A stretch of DNA of 60,748 nucleotides from Clostridia bacterium (GCA_017546145.1 JAFYXN010000020.1:1-60748); one strand, 5' to 3'; counted from the stretch's first letter, positions 23,970-33,999 are shown. Notes: generated by a model from the letters alone, not told the origin. A program made the numbers and translations.

Positions 23970-24374
23970 ATGAGAAACGAAATAATTGACAAAGCTCAGG
24001 AACTGGGTACTATGATTGCAGAAAGCGAAGAAAGAGACAGAGTTGCAAAAGCAGGTGATTCAATGAACGCAAACGAAGAGGCTGTAGAGCTTCTTAATAC
24101 CTATAACAAAAACCGCAAAGAGGCAACCGAGAAGCTGAGAGGAACAAATCCAACCAAGGAAGACCTTCAGGAGTATAAGGCGTATGTTCAGGCAGAGTTT
24201 GAAAAGATTGCGGGCAACAAGCTGATTTCAGAGTATATTGAGGCAAGCCGTGACTTTGACAACATGGTACAACAGGTAAATGCAGTGCTTAGCTATTTTA
24301 TTACAGGTCAGGAAAGTGCAACAGGCGAGGGTGGCTGCAGCGGAAATTGTTCAAGCTGTTCAAGCTGTCATTAA
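23970..24374 (+). CDS. YlbF-family regulator with C-terminal cysteine cluster
   Basis: 134 aa, predominantly helical. Residues 1-110 match the YlbF/YmcA family (EAVELLNTYNKNRKEA, then QEYKAYVQAEFEKIAGNKLISEYIEA), whose Bacillus members form a complex with YaaT that affects RNase Y processing and binds [4Fe-4S] clusters. The tail CSGNCSSCSSCH (about 123-134) adds four cysteines and a histidine. SD GGAGGAAA. It sits between miaB (an Fe-S tRNA enzyme) and mutS. The specific partner is not identifiable here. Confidence 0.85.
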   Translation: MRNEIIDKAQELGTMIAESEERDRVAKAGDSMNANEEAVELLNTYNKNRKEATEKLRGTNPTKEDLQEYKAYVQAEFEKIAGNKLISEYIEASRDFDNMVQQVNAVLSYFITGQESATGEGGCSGNCSSCSSCH

Positions 24375-24404
24375 TCACACAGATAAAGGGTTGGGGGATT
24401 TTAA

Positions 24405-27029
24405 ATGGCTGAATATACACCGATGATGCGTCAGTATTTTGAAATTAAAGAACAATACAAGGACGCAATACTGATGTACCGTCTGGGTGATTTCTACGAG
24501 ATGTTCTTTGATGATGCGCTTACTGCATCGAGAGTTCTTGAAATCACGCTTACGGGCAGAGACTGCGGTCAGGAGGAGCGTGCGCCCATGTGCGGCGTGC
24601 CGTTTCATGCGGTTGACTCGTACATAGCAAAGCTGGTTGAAAACGGCTATGCGGTTGCAATTTGCGAGCAGACCGAAGACCCATCCCAGACCAAGGGTAT
24701 TGTAAAGCGAGAAGTAATCCGGGTTGTTACACCCGGTACGATTATTGACACACAAGCTCTTGATGATTCAAAGAACAACTATCTTGCGTCGGTTTATGCA
24801 AAGTTTCCGGGTGTTGGTGTTGCGTGTGTTGATATTTCTACCGGCGAGGTTTTTGTCAATGAGTTTGAAGGCGAGGACTTTGAAATTCAGTTGCTTAATG
24901 AGCTTAGCCGATTTAATCCTGCAGAGGTTATATTTAACCTTGAGGCGTATGACAACATAAAGATTGTTGGGTTTGTTGCCGAGAGGTTTGGATGCCCTGT
25001 GCGCAACTATTACAACTGGGCGTTTGAGCCTGAAAATGCAAAAGAATACATAAAAAAGTGTTTTGGAAATGCTGAAGAGATTTTTGAAGGCAAGGGCTAT
25101 GGAACGGCAAGCCTTGGCGGACTTCTTATGTATCTTGAGGAAACACAAAAGACCGAGCTTGCGAATTTGCGTAAGGTTCAGAAAATCGAAAAAGATGAAT
25201 ACATGGAGCTGGATGTTTATAGTATCCGCAACCTTGAGCTGATGGAAACAGTTAGAAACCGTGCGGCAAAAGGCAGCCTGCTTGCTGTGCTCAATAAGAC
25301 CAAAACTGCAATGGGAAGCAGACTTTTGCGCAAGTGGATTACCAGACCTCTTGCAAACTGTGCAAAAATTCAAAACCGACACAATGCTGTGGCAGAGCTG
25401 GTTGCAGAGCCTATTTTGCGTGAAGAGCTTATCTCGGCACTTAGCGGCATTCAGGATATTGAAAGAACGATCTCTAAAATTGCATACAAGACCGCAAACT
25501 GCAAGGATTTGTTGTCGATAGCATATTCCTTCAGTAAGCTCCCCGAGGTAAAGCGTCTGCTTGGTCAGTGCAAGTCGGGGGTTATGCAGCGTCTTGCAAA
25601 TGAGCTTGACGATATGTCGGACATTCGCGGAATAATTGAAGATGCGATTAATCCTGATGCGCCCATTTCGCTGCGCGAAGGAAATCTTATCCGCACAGGC
25701 TTCAGTGACGAGATTGATACGCGGCGCGACCTTATGGAAAACGGCGTTAAGTGGATTAATAATTTTGCAGAGGAAGAAAAAGAAAAGACGGGCATCCGCA
25801 ACATTAAGGTTGGCTATAACAGGGTGTTTGGCTATTATCTTGAAATAAGCAAGGCAAATACCGCCGAGGTTCCGGAGTATTTTGTAAGAAAGCAGACTCT
25901 TTCAAACTGTGAGAGGTATATTACTCCGCAGATAAAAGAGGTTGAAGAAAAAATAGTAGAGGCAGAAAGCCAGATTGTAACAATGGAATACGATATGTTC
26001 TGCCGTATCCGTGAAGCGGTGGCGGCACAGGTATCAAGAGTCCAGCAGACGGCATACGCAGTTGCAGCGGCGGATGTGCTTTGCTCGTTTGCACACGTTG
26101 CCGAGAAGAATCGCTATACAATGCCTGTTATGAATATGTCTGACCGGATTGTTATAAAGGACGGCAGACATCCCGTGGTTGAAAGCATCAGCTCAAAGGG
26201 AGTGTTTATACCCAATGATTCAGAGCTTGACTGTGGTGAAAAGCAGATTGCGATTATTACCGGTCCTAATATGGCAGGTAAGTCCACATATATGAGACAG
26301 ACGGCACTTATCGTTCTGATGGCGCAGATTGGCTCGTTTGTTCCTGCGGCTTCTGCCGAAATTGGAATAGTAGACAAAATCTTTACACGTGTCGGGGCAT
26401 CGGATGACCTTTCTGCAGGGCAGAGTACGTTTATGGTTGAAATGACCGAGGTCGCATACATACTGGACAATGCAACATCAAAAAGCCTGATAATATTGGA
26501 CGAGATAGGCAGAGGAACAAGCACGTATGACGGACTCAGTATTGCGTGGGCAGTTGTTGAGTATATTGCCGACAAAAAGAAATGCGGTGCAAAGACCTTG
26601 TTTGCTACGCATTATCATGAACTAAGCGAGCTTGAGGAAAGAGAGCACAATGTCAAGAACTATTGCAGTGCGGTAAAGAAGAAGGGTGATGACATTACCT
26701 TCCTTCGCAAGATTATTCGCGGCGGTGCGGATGGCAGCTATGGTGTTGAGGTTGCGGCGCTTGCAGGGGTTAAGAAGGATGTTATAAAGCGGGCAAAACA
26801 AATTCTTAAAGAGCTGGAGGCACGCGACGGCAAAGAGAATGCGCAAAATACTGTGAAGTCAGTGCCGGAATCTGCAAAACCAATTTATGAAGAAGACCAG
26901 CTTAGCTTTATGGAATTTGAAGAAAACGAGGTAGTAGCCGAGATAAAGGCTCTTGACCTTGATTCTATGTCTCCTATGGAGGCGCTTACAAAGCTTTATG
27001 CACTTAAGGCAAAAGCAAAAAATATGTAA
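24405..27029 (+). CDS. mutS: DNA mismatch repair protein MutS
   Basis: 874 aa, full length. N-terminal mismatch-recognition domain has the Phe-x-Glu motif in GDFYEMF (about 27-33). Then connector, lever and clamp, and the ABC-type ATPase with Walker A GPNMAGKST (about 621-629), Walker B IILDEIGRGTST (about 698-709) and the ATHYHEL switch (about 737). It recognises mispairs and recruits MutL, encoded next door 30 bases downstream. Confidence 0.98.
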   Translation: MAEYTPMMRQYFEIKEQYKDAILMYRLGDFYEMFFDDALTASRVLEITLTGRDCGQEERAPMCGVPFHAVDSYIAKLVENGYAVAICEQTEDPSQTKGIVKREVIRVVTPGTIIDTQALDDSKNNYLASVYAKFPGVGVACVDISTGEVFVNEFEGEDFEIQLLNELSRFNPAEVIFNLEAYDNIKIVGFVAERFGCPVRNYYNWAFEPENAKEYIKKCFGNAEEIFEGKGYGTASLGGLLMYLEETQKTELANLRKVQKIEKDEYMELDVYSIRNLELMETVRNRAAKGSLLAVLNKTKTAMGSRLLRKWITRPLANCAKIQNRHNAVAELVAEPILREELISALSGIQDIERTISKIAYKTANCKDLLSIAYSFSKLPEVKRLLGQCKSGVMQRLANELDDMSDIRGIIEDAINPDAPISLREGNLIRTGFSDEIDTRRDLMENGVKWINNFAEEEKEKTGIRNIKVGYNRVFGYYLEISKANTAEVPEYFVRKQTLSNCERYITPQIKEVEEKIVEAESQIVTMEYDMFCRIREAVAAQVSRVQQTAYAVAAADVLCSFAHVAEKNRYTMPVMNMSDRIVIKDGRHPVVESISSKGVFIPNDSELDCGEKQIAIITGPNMAGKSTYMRQTALIVLMAQIGSFVPAASAEIGIVDKIFTRVGASDDLSAGQSTFMVEMTEVAYILDNATSKSLIILDEIGRGTSTYDGLSIAWAVVEYIADKKKCGAKTLFATHYHELSELEEREHNVKNYCSAVKKKGDDITFLRKIIRGGADGSYGVEVAALAGVKKDVIKRAKQILKELEARDGKENAQNTVKSVPESAKPIYEEDQLSFMEFEENEVVAEIKALDLDSMSPMEALTKLYALKAKAKNM

Positions 27030-27059
27030 TAAAAGAATGTTTTCAAGGAGGTGGTTGCT

Positions 27060-29060
27060 ATGGCAGAAATCAAGGTGCTTTCGCAAGCGGTTGCAGATAA
27101 AATTGCGGCGGGCGAGGTGGTTGAAAGACCTTCGGCTGCAGTAAAGGAGCTTGTTGAAAATGCCATTGATGCAGGTGCAGACCAAATCTGCGTAGAGATA
27201 AAAAGCGGCGGAATAAAATATATCTGCATTGAGGATAACGGCAAGGGTATTCCTGCAGACGAGCTGGAGTTTGCGTTTATACGTCATGCAACCAGTAAAC
27301 TGCGCGAGATTGAAGATTTGTATGAAATTCATACAATGGGTTTTCGCGGAGAGGCGCTTGCCAGCATTTGTGCGGTTGCAGAGGTTCAGGTTCTCAGCCG
27401 TACAAAGGACGCTGATGAAGGTGTGACCATGACCGTAAAACATGGCAAGGCGTCCGAAAAGGCGGCGGTTGCCTGCAACTTTGGAACAACCATGATTGTG
27501 GAAAATCTTTTTGCCAATGTTCCTGCAAGAATGAAATTTTTGAAGAAGGACTCAACCGAGGCAGGATATGTAACAGATGTTTTAAGCAGAATTGCGCTTG
27601 CCAATCCCGACATTGCGTTCAGATACATTTGTGACGGCAAAGAAGTCTTTTCAACATCAGGTGACGGACAGCTGAAGAATGTAATTCTTAATGTTTATGG
27701 AATCGACCACGCAAAGGCGGTGTGTGAAGCGGATTACAGCGAGCACGGCGTCCGTGTTCATGGGATGATTGGCAAGGCGGAGCTTGCGCGTGGCAACAGA
27801 ACACGCCAGACCCTGCTTGTTAACGGACGATACATTAAAAACCACATTGTTGCAAAGGTTGTTGAAGAGGCGTACAGAAATGTGCTTATGACAGGCAGGT
27901 TTCCGTTTTTTGTGCTTAACATAGAGCTTTCGCCGCAGCTGGTGGATGTGAATGTTCACCCTGCCAAAACCGAGATTAAATTTGCCAATGAGAAGGAAGT
28001 ATATAATATTGTTCACTGTGCTGTAAAAAATGCCTTGTACAAAACAACGGCACAACCGCAAGCGGATAAAGCCGAACATTCAGAGACGGTGCTTGATACA
28101 AAAATTGAGCATCAAAGCATAGCTGAAATCCATGCTGAAAGCTCTCAGCCCGACAGAAAAATTATCAAAGAGTTTATTAAGAATACGGTGCCTCAGCAAG
28201 CAGAGGTTAGGCTCGCGCCTGATGTAAACGATGTATTGTTCAGAGAGCCAACACCAATGGTTGACAGATTTTTTGAACAGTTTGACAGAAAGACACAGCC
28301 TGTTTCGTTGTCAAAGACTGAGCCGGTTGAGTTTAAAGTCAATCAAAACAAAATAAATGTTGAAAATGCTCCTGCAGAGCAAAAACCAAGTGAAGTTGCG
28401 ATTGAAAAGGCACAGCCTTTCAAAGATATACAATTGAATATGTTTGAGGATGCCGCAGATTTGGTATCCTGCGATGCTCCACCTGCAAAAATTGTAGGTC
28501 AGGTTTTTGATACATATATTGTTGTTCAGCAGAGTGAGAATATGTATTTGATTGACCAGCACGCGGCTCACGAAAGAACGCGGTTTGAAATGCTCAAACG
28601 CGATTATGCGGCAAAGAAGCCTTCGGGACAGATGCTTCTTACTCCTATTGTTCTTGATGCTGATGCTATTGAAGTGCAGGCAGTAAAGGACAATGCCCGG
28701 CTTCTTTCGGATATGGGTTTTGAAATAGAGGAGTTTGGAAGAAACTCGCTTATTATCAGGGAAACTCCGCTTATAGGTGATGAGGATGAAATCAAAAGCC
28801 TTGCACTTGAGGTTATATCGGTGCTTAAAGACGGCAGACCTGTGGGACTTTTATCTTTTGAGGAACGGCTGCTTGATATGATTTCATGTAAGTATGCCAT
28901 AAAGGCAAACAAAAATCTCAGTTATCCCGAAATGGAGTCTTTAATAAAAGATGTTGAAAAACTGGAGGCAGAGGGAATCACTACCTGCCCTCACGGAAGA
29001 CCGATAAAGATTTGCTTTACCAAGCGTGAAGTAGAGAAGATGTTCAAGAGGATTGTATAA
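27060..29060 (+). CDS. mutL: DNA mismatch repair protein MutL (endonuclease type)
   Basis: 666 aa. GHKL ATPase motifs: ELVENAIDAG (about 35-44), EDNGKGI (about 62-68), TMGFRGEALASI (about 94-105). The C-terminal domain carries the endonuclease metal motif DQHAAHERTRFE (about 499-510) plus CKYAIKA and CPHGRP, so this is the nicking type found in bacteria lacking MutH. ATG 27060 follows AAGGAGG; the GTG at 27051 is part of the SD. Between the two domains is a low-conservation linker of about 130 residues. Confidence 0.98.
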   Translation: MAEIKVLSQAVADKIAAGEVVERPSAAVKELVENAIDAGADQICVEIKSGGIKYICIEDNGKGIPADELEFAFIRHATSKLREIEDLYEIHTMGFRGEALASICAVAEVQVLSRTKDADEGVTMTVKHGKASEKAAVACNFGTTMIVENLFANVPARMKFLKKDSTEAGYVTDVLSRIALANPDIAFRYICDGKEVFSTSGDGQLKNVILNVYGIDHAKAVCEADYSEHGVRVHGMIGKAELARGNRTRQTLLVNGRYIKNHIVAKVVEEAYRNVLMTGRFPFFVLNIELSPQLVDVNVHPAKTEIKFANEKEVYNIVHCAVKNALYKTTAQPQADKAEHSETVLDTKIEHQSIAEIHAESSQPDRKIIKEFIKNTVPQQAEVRLAPDVNDVLFREPTPMVDRFFEQFDRKTQPVSLSKTEPVEFKVNQNKINVENAPAEQKPSEVAIEKAQPFKDIQLNMFEDAADLVSCDAPPAKIVGQVFDTYIVVQQSENMYLIDQHAAHERTRFEMLKRDYAAKKPSGQMLLTPIVLDADAIEVQAVKDNARLLSDMGFEIEEFGRNSLIIRETPLIGDEDEIKSLALEVISVLKDGRPVGLLSFEERLLDMISCKYAIKANKNLSYPEMESLIKDVEKLEAEGITTCPHGRPIKICFTKREVEKMFKRIV

Positions 29061-29062
29061 AT

Positions 29063-29986
29063 ATGCAAAAAAAAATTATTGCGGTAGCAGGACCTACTGC
29101 TTCGGGCAAGACAGCGCTTGCCGTAGAAATTGCCAAGCGTGTTGACGGTGAAGTGGTATCGTGCGATTCTATGCAGATTTACAAATATATGAATATTGGC
29201 ACGGCAAAGCCAAACCGTGACGAAATGCAAGGCGTACCGCACTATATGCTTGACTTTGTTCAGCCGGACAAGTGTTACAGTGTTGCAGATTTTGTGCAGG
29301 ATGCAAGGCGGTGTATTAACGATATTTTAAAGCGTGGCAAGGTTCCTGTTATTGCCGGCGGAACCGGTCTTTATATGGACAGCGTTTTGAACAATATAAG
29401 CTTTGCAGACTTTGATTCAGACCCAATGTTTCGTCAACAAATGCAACAGTTAGCTGACGCTAAAGGGGCAGAAGAATTACACAAGCTTTTGGAGGCGGCA
29501 GACCCCGAAGCTGCGGAAAAGATACATCCAAACAATGTGCGGCGTGTTATTCGCGCACTTGAAGTGTGCAATGCAACGGGCAAGACGTTTACGCAGGTGA
29601 ACGCAGAATCAATACGTGAGCCAATTTTTGATGTACTTATTTTTGGAATAGATATTAACCGCGAAAAGCTTTATGAGCGTATTAATCTGCGTGTTGACAA
29701 AATGATGGAGGCGGGACTTCTTGGTGAAGTGGAATATCTCTGGGAAAGCGGCATAGGCAGCGACACAACTGCCATGCAGGCGATTGGCTATAAAGAGTTA
29801 ATTGAATATCTTGAAAACCGCTGCGAATTGAGTGATGCAGTTGATAAAATCAAGATGGAAAGCCGCAGATATGCAAAGCGGCAGATGACATGGTTTAGAA
29901 GAAATAAAGATATTGTCTGGGTAAACCCGGATGACGAAGAATTTTATGAAAAAGTTTTTGAAAAATGTTTTACTTTTCTTAAATAG
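29063..29986 (+). CDS. miaA: tRNA dimethylallyltransferase MiaA
   Basis: 307 aa. Transfers dimethylallyl from DMAPP to A37 of tRNAs reading UNN codons. P-loop GPTASGKTALAVEIA (about 9-23), DSMQIYKYMNIGTAKP (about 36-51), and the MiaA-specific ATGKTFTQ and RRYAKRQMTWFR (about 275-286) blocks. Two bases after mutL, so co-transcribed. Provides the substrate of MiaB. Confidence 0.97.
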   Translation: MQKKIIAVAGPTASGKTALAVEIAKRVDGEVVSCDSMQIYKYMNIGTAKPNRDEMQGVPHYMLDFVQPDKCYSVADFVQDARRCINDILKRGKVPVIAGGTGLYMDSVLNNISFADFDSDPMFRQQMQQLADAKGAEELHKLLEAADPEAAEKIHPNNVRRVIRALEVCNATGKTFTQVNAESIREPIFDVLIFGIDINREKLYERINLRVDKMMEAGLLGEVEYLWESGIGSDTTAMQAIGYKELIEYLENRCELSDAVDKIKMESRRYAKRQMTWFRRNKDIVWVNPDDEEFYEKVFEKCFTFLK

Positions 29987-30024
29987 TTTGGTATACTGTA
30001 ATTAACGAAGCGAGGATTTTGTAT

Positions 30025-31308
30025 ATGAAAAATAACGAAAAATCTTCAATAAGAAAAAAGAAAAAAAGACGCGGCGGCTTTATTGGATTTCTTGTCTTTG
30101 CTTTTGTTGTTATTGTTGCGGCAAATGTTGTGCTGAGTTATGGCAGCCGTCTTACAACAACGGTTGTAAGAAAAGGAGCGGAAGAGGATTCTATATCTGC
30201 CGAAGGATATGTGTTTCGCGAGCAAACGGTTATAAACGCACCCTCGTCAGGCTATCTTTACTGTGTAAAGGATGAGGATGAACGCGTAAGCCTTGGCGAA
30301 ACTGTTATGTATCTATACAAAAACGAAATAAATCTTGCAGCAAACAGTGAGCTTAAAGAGATTGAGAAAAAAATAGAAAAACTGTCGGCGTCATCATTGA
30401 CAGGAGATGTATTCAGCAATGATGCTGCAAAAATCGAGCAGACAATCTCGCAAAGCCTTCGAAATGTACCAAAGCTTGGGTTTAAAGGCGATATTGATGC
30501 TGTAGCAAAAATTAGTGATACGGTAAATTCATTGGTCGAAAAAAGACGAATAATTTCGGGTGAGGCACAGCCTGCCGATAAAAATTCTGAAATAAAAAAG
30601 CTTAAAGCAGAAAAAGAACAGCTTGAAAAGGAGTATAATATCGAAAGAACCCTTGTTCATGCACCAAAGACCGGGGCATTTACCTCCAGAATTGACGGGC
30701 TTGAAGACAAGCTTACGCTTAAAGCCCTTGAGGAGATAACACCGGAATACCTAAAAGAGCTTGACAAATTGAAGGTTGATGCAAAAACGCCCGAGTATGC
30801 AAATCAGGGCGAGCCGATAGGCAAGATTGTGAACAACTTTACATGGAGTATCGCCGCAAGAGTCCCTTATGATGAGGCAGAGGGGCTTCAGGTGGGCGAC
30901 AAGCTCAACATCCGGTTTTCTGATATAAGTGTAGAAACCATAGAGGGAACAGTTTCTAAAATTACTCCCGAGGTATCGGGCAAGGTTATTCTTGTGGTTA
31001 CTTCAAACAAGTACATTGATATGATATACTCATCCTCAAGAGTGAATGTGGAATTTATAAAAAGCTACTATGACGGATTCAGGATTCCGGCAAAAAGCTT
31101 GCGTATGACCGACGGAACCATGGGTGTCTATGTTATCAGAAACGGCAAGGCAAAGTTTTTGCCCGTTGACCTCTTATACAACGGCAAGTCGTGGGTTGTG
31201 GTTTCTGACAGGTCGGGAAGCACCGCTGACGGAAACAGTCCGTTAAAGCTTTATGATGAGTTGATTATCAGCGGTAAAAATCTTTATGACGGTAAGGTAG
31301 TGAGATAA
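30025..31308 (+). CDS. HlyD-like membrane-anchored protein
   Basis: 427 aa. Basic N-terminus (KKKKRRGG), one membrane anchor (GFIGFLVFAFVVIVAANVVL, about 17-36), then a lipoyl-like domain (SGYLYCVKDEDERVSLGETV, about 73-92), a coiled-coil section (about 110-215) and a beta-barrel adaptor domain (about 280-420). This is the build of HlyD/membrane-fusion proteins, but no exporter is adjacent. In many Clostridia a protein like this sits immediately before ylmE-sepF, as here (1-base spacing), which points to an envelope or division role. ATG 30025 fits GCGAGGA; the TTG at 30019 is too close. Confidence 0.78.
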   Translation: MKNNEKSSIRKKKKRRGGFIGFLVFAFVVIVAANVVLSYGSRLTTTVVRKGAEEDSISAEGYVFREQTVINAPSSGYLYCVKDEDERVSLGETVMYLYKNEINLAANSELKEIEKKIEKLSASSLTGDVFSNDAAKIEQTISQSLRNVPKLGFKGDIDAVAKISDTVNSLVEKRRIISGEAQPADKNSEIKKLKAEKEQLEKEYNIERTLVHAPKTGAFTSRIDGLEDKLTLKALEEITPEYLKELDKLKVDAKTPEYANQGEPIGKIVNNFTWSIAARVPYDEAEGLQVGDKLNIRFSDISVETIEGTVSKITPEVSGKVILVVTSNKYIDMIYSSSRVNVEFIKSYYDGFRIPAKSLRMTDGTMGVYVIRNGKAKFLPVDLLYNGKSWVVVSDRSGSTADGNSPLKLYDELIISGKNLYDGKVVR

Positions 31309-32007
31309 ATGTCACATATAAGAGAAAATATGGCTGCTGTATGCAAGAATATAGCGGATGCGGCGGCGTCGTGCGGAAGAAGCCCGCAGGAGGTCACTCT
31401 GATTGCGGTTACCAAAACCTATGGCGTTGATGCAATTAACGAAGCAATTGATTGCGGAGCGGAAAATATCGGCGAAAACCGTGTTCAGGAGGTTATGGAA
31501 AAATTTGACGGCGTAAAGCCGGTTTGCTGGCATCTTATAGGGCACTTGCAAAAAAACAAAGTTAAGTATATAATAGATAAAGCAGAGCTTATCCATTCGG
31601 TTGACAGCTTTGACCTTGCAAAAGAGATAGACAAGCAGGCAAAAAAGCACGATAAAATTCAAAGGGTACTGCTTGAAGTGAACGTTTCCGGTGAAGAAAG
31701 TAAATTCGGAATAGCTCCCGATTTGTGTGAAGACCTGTGCCTCAGGATTTCAAAAGAACTGACCAATGTAAAAATTGAGGGGCTGATGACAATTGCTCCG
31801 TTTACGGATGACGAAACAATTCTTGAAGAAGTATTTAAAGGTCTGAAAAATCTCTCTGAAGAAATTTCTTCAAAAAACATTCCAAATGTTTCAATGAAGG
31901 ATCTTTCAATGGGTATGACAAATGACTATCAGCTGGCAATAAAACACGGTGCAACAATGGTAAGGGTCGGCACAGGAATTTTTGGAAAACGGGACTATAC
32001 AAACTGA
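31309..32007 (+). CDS. ylmE: YggS/YlmE-family PLP-binding homeostasis protein
   Basis: 232 aa, single-domain alanine-racemase fold. The PLP lysine is in LIAVTKTYG (about 29-37); IGENRVQE, WHLIGHLQKNK and GLMTIAP are family signatures. These proteins buffer pyridoxal phosphate and amino-acid pools and are not racemases. First gene of the ylmE-sepF-ylmH-divIVA division cluster. Confidence 0.95.
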   Translation: MSHIRENMAAVCKNIADAAASCGRSPQEVTLIAVTKTYGVDAINEAIDCGAENIGENRVQEVMEKFDGVKPVCWHLIGHLQKNKVKYIIDKAELIHSVDSFDLAKEIDKQAKKHDKIQRVLLEVNVSGEESKFGIAPDLCEDLCLRISKELTNVKIEGLMTIAPFTDDETILEEVFKGLKNLSEEISSKNIPNVSMKDLSMGMTNDYQLAIKHGATMVRVGTGIFGKRDYTN

Positions 32008-32082
32008 AAAAAATATGATATAATATATTGTCTGTAAGAATATTATTAAAGTTTATATAAATTTCCTAAGGAGGAAGGTATA

Positions 32083-32541
32083 ATGAGCATAGTAAACAAA
32101 ATGCTGAATCTTATCGGTTTTGAAACAGCCGATGATTATGAGGACGAATTGCTTGAAAACAGTGAGTTTTCAAACAGCTCCGTTTTTGAAGCTGATGAGA
32201 GCGAAACCTTTGAAGCAAACGGAAAGCGCAACAAGGTGGTAAAAATCCACACAACAGCACAGCTTAAACTGGTTGTTATGCAGCCTGAAAACTTTGAAGA
32301 TGCAAGGGATATTGCCAACCACTTAAAGAGTAAGAAGCCGGTTGTTATGAACCTTGAATCAGTTGAAAGAGATGTTGCGCGCAGAATAGTTGACTTTTTA
32401 AGCGGTGCGGTTTATGCACTTGACGGAAATATTCAGAAGGTATCAAACGGTATATTCCTTATTGCTCCGTACAACGTTGGTATAATGGGCGATTTTAAGG
32501 ATGAACTCAGAAGCAAAGGTATATTTCCCTGGAATAACTAA
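32083..32541 (+). CDS. sepF: Cell division protein SepF
   Basis: 152 aa. N-terminal amphipathic helix (MSIVNKMLNLIGFE) for membrane binding, an acidic linker, then the SepF domain (about 50-150) with VVMNLESVERDVARRIVDFLSGAVYAL. It tethers FtsZ filaments to the membrane and bundles them. Good SD (AAGGAGGA). Its stop overlaps the next start by one base. Confidence 0.96.
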   Translation: MSIVNKMLNLIGFETADDYEDELLENSEFSNSSVFEADESETFEANGKRNKVVKIHTTAQLKLVVMQPENFEDARDIANHLKSKKPVVMNLESVERDVARRIVDFLSGAVYALDGNIQKVSNGIFLIAPYNVGIMGDFKDELRSKGIFPWNN

Positions 32542-33308
32542 TGCAAAACGAGATTGACGAGAAAATTCTTCTTGCAAAGGCAGAGGACACGGTTACCCTT
32601 TGCGAGAAACAATATACAACAAGGTTTTTGGGGTTTTTGACCCCTGCTGAAATGGCGGTTGTAAAGAAAAATCTCAACAAAATTTGCGGCGGTGCAGATG
32701 TGCGTACCGAATTTTACGGGGGATACTCTGATGCAGAGCGATGTCTGTTTGTTGCGCTTCCTGAATATGCGCAGGACGATGAAGCGTCTGAGCTTATTTG
32801 TGTGCTTGAAATTTCGGGAAGAGATACCGAGGCGTTAAGTCACCGTGATTTTTTGGGCAGCCTTTTGGGATTAGGCTTAAAAAGGGAAAAAATAGGGGAT
32901 ATTCTCATAACTTCGGATAAAACAATTGTGTTTGTTCTTTTGGATATTGCTGATTACATAATTGCCAACCTTGAAAAGATTGGCAGATGCGGTGTTAAAA
33001 TCCGAAAGCTCCGGCAGGCAGAGATTGAAATCCCCAAACGAAGATATGAAGAAATTCGTACGACAGTTGCGGCGCTAAGGCTTGATTGTGTTGTAGCCGC
33101 CGCACTCAAAACCTCCCGCTCGGTTGCAGCTGAGGCAATAAAAAGCGGAAGGGTCAGTGTCAACTGGCTTGAAACAGATAATATTTCTGCACAAATTAAG
33201 CCGGAGGATGTATTTTCTGTCAGAGGGGCAGGCCGATTCAGGTTGTCCGGTACAGTAAATGAAACCAAGAAGGGTCGCCTGGGGATATGTATAGAAAAGG
33301 CGATATAA
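32541..33308 (+). CDS. ylmH: YlmH-like S4-domain RNA-binding protein
   Basis: 255 aa. The C-terminal S4 domain (about 178-245: LRLDCVVAAALKTSRSVAAEAIKSGRVSVNW) is typical of YlmH, which associates with the ribosome/tRNA and is encoded between sepF/ylmG and divIVA. The N-terminal two thirds (FLTPAEMAVVKK, GGYSDAERCLFVALP, LGSLLGLGLKREKIGDI) match the family. ylmG, often present between sepF and ylmH, is absent. Confidence 0.94.
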   Translation: MQNEIDEKILLAKAEDTVTLCEKQYTTRFLGFLTPAEMAVVKKNLNKICGGADVRTEFYGGYSDAERCLFVALPEYAQDDEASELICVLEISGRDTEALSHRDFLGSLLGLGLKREKIGDILITSDKTIVFVLLDIADYIIANLEKIGRCGVKIRKLRQAEIEIPKRRYEEIRTTVAALRLDCVVAAALKTSRSVAAEAIKSGRVSVNWLETDNISAQIKPEDVFSVRGAGRFRLSGTVNETKKGRLGICIEKAI

Positions 33309-33342
33309 AATCAACTATTACAATTATAAGAGGTGATACTTT

Positions 33343-33999
33343 ATGCTGACACCATTAGAGATTGAAAACAGAAAGTTTAAAAAAGAAATTTCAGGTTACA
33401 GCAAGATTGAAGTTGAGGAGTTTATGCATGTAATCAGCGAGAACTATGAGCTTATTTATAAGGAAAATCTTGCCAATAAGGACAAAATCAATATGCTCTC
33501 AAATGCAATCAAGCAGTACAAAACAATGGAGGAAGCCCTTCAAAGTGCTATACTTGTTGCGCAGAGCGCAGGTGACGAGGTAGTTCAAAACGCAAAGAAA
33601 AAGGCTGAAAATATTATTGCCGATGCTGAAACAAAGGCTGCTCAGCTGCTTTCTGATGCCAGCCGTGAGGTAACACGCGTAAGCTATGAGTACGAAGAGA
33701 TGAAACGCAATGTTGAGGTATTCAGAACAAGAATAATTTCATTGCTTACATCGCAGCTTGATATTGTTAAAGAATTTGATATGCCAATGCCGGCCTCCAA
33801 AAATATTAAGGTTGAAACGAAGCATGTCGAGCTTGATCCCGTTGCTGAAGAACAGCCCGATAAGGTTGTCTCTGCATTTAAAAAGCTTGAACGCGTTACA
33901 ATGGAGCTTCCTAAAATAACAGTAAACGAAAAAGGCGAATATGTATCGTCAGAACCCGTTGATACAAATGACGCTGAGACAGGCGACAGCGCCGAATAA
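33343..33999 (+). CDS. divIVA: DivIVA-domain cell division/polarity protein
   Basis: 218 aa. N-terminal DivIVA motif (MLTPLEIENRKFKKEISGYSKIEVEEF with the lipid-binding turn), then a long coiled coil (about 35-140) and an acidic C-terminal tail. It marks curved membrane at poles and septa. SD AGAGGTG. Followed by a 100-base gap containing a hairpin (AATCTGTTTCC...GGAAACAGATT, about 34017-34058) that probably terminates. Confidence 0.95.
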   Translation: MLTPLEIENRKFKKEISGYSKIEVEEFMHVISENYELIYKENLANKDKINMLSNAIKQYKTMEEALQSAILVAQSAGDEVVQNAKKKAENIIADAETKAAQLLSDASREVTRVSYEYEEMKRNVEVFRTRIISLLTSQLDIVKEFDMPMPASKNIKVETKHVELDPVAEEQPDKVVSAFKKLERVTMELPKITVNEKGEYVSSEPVDTNDAETGDSAE

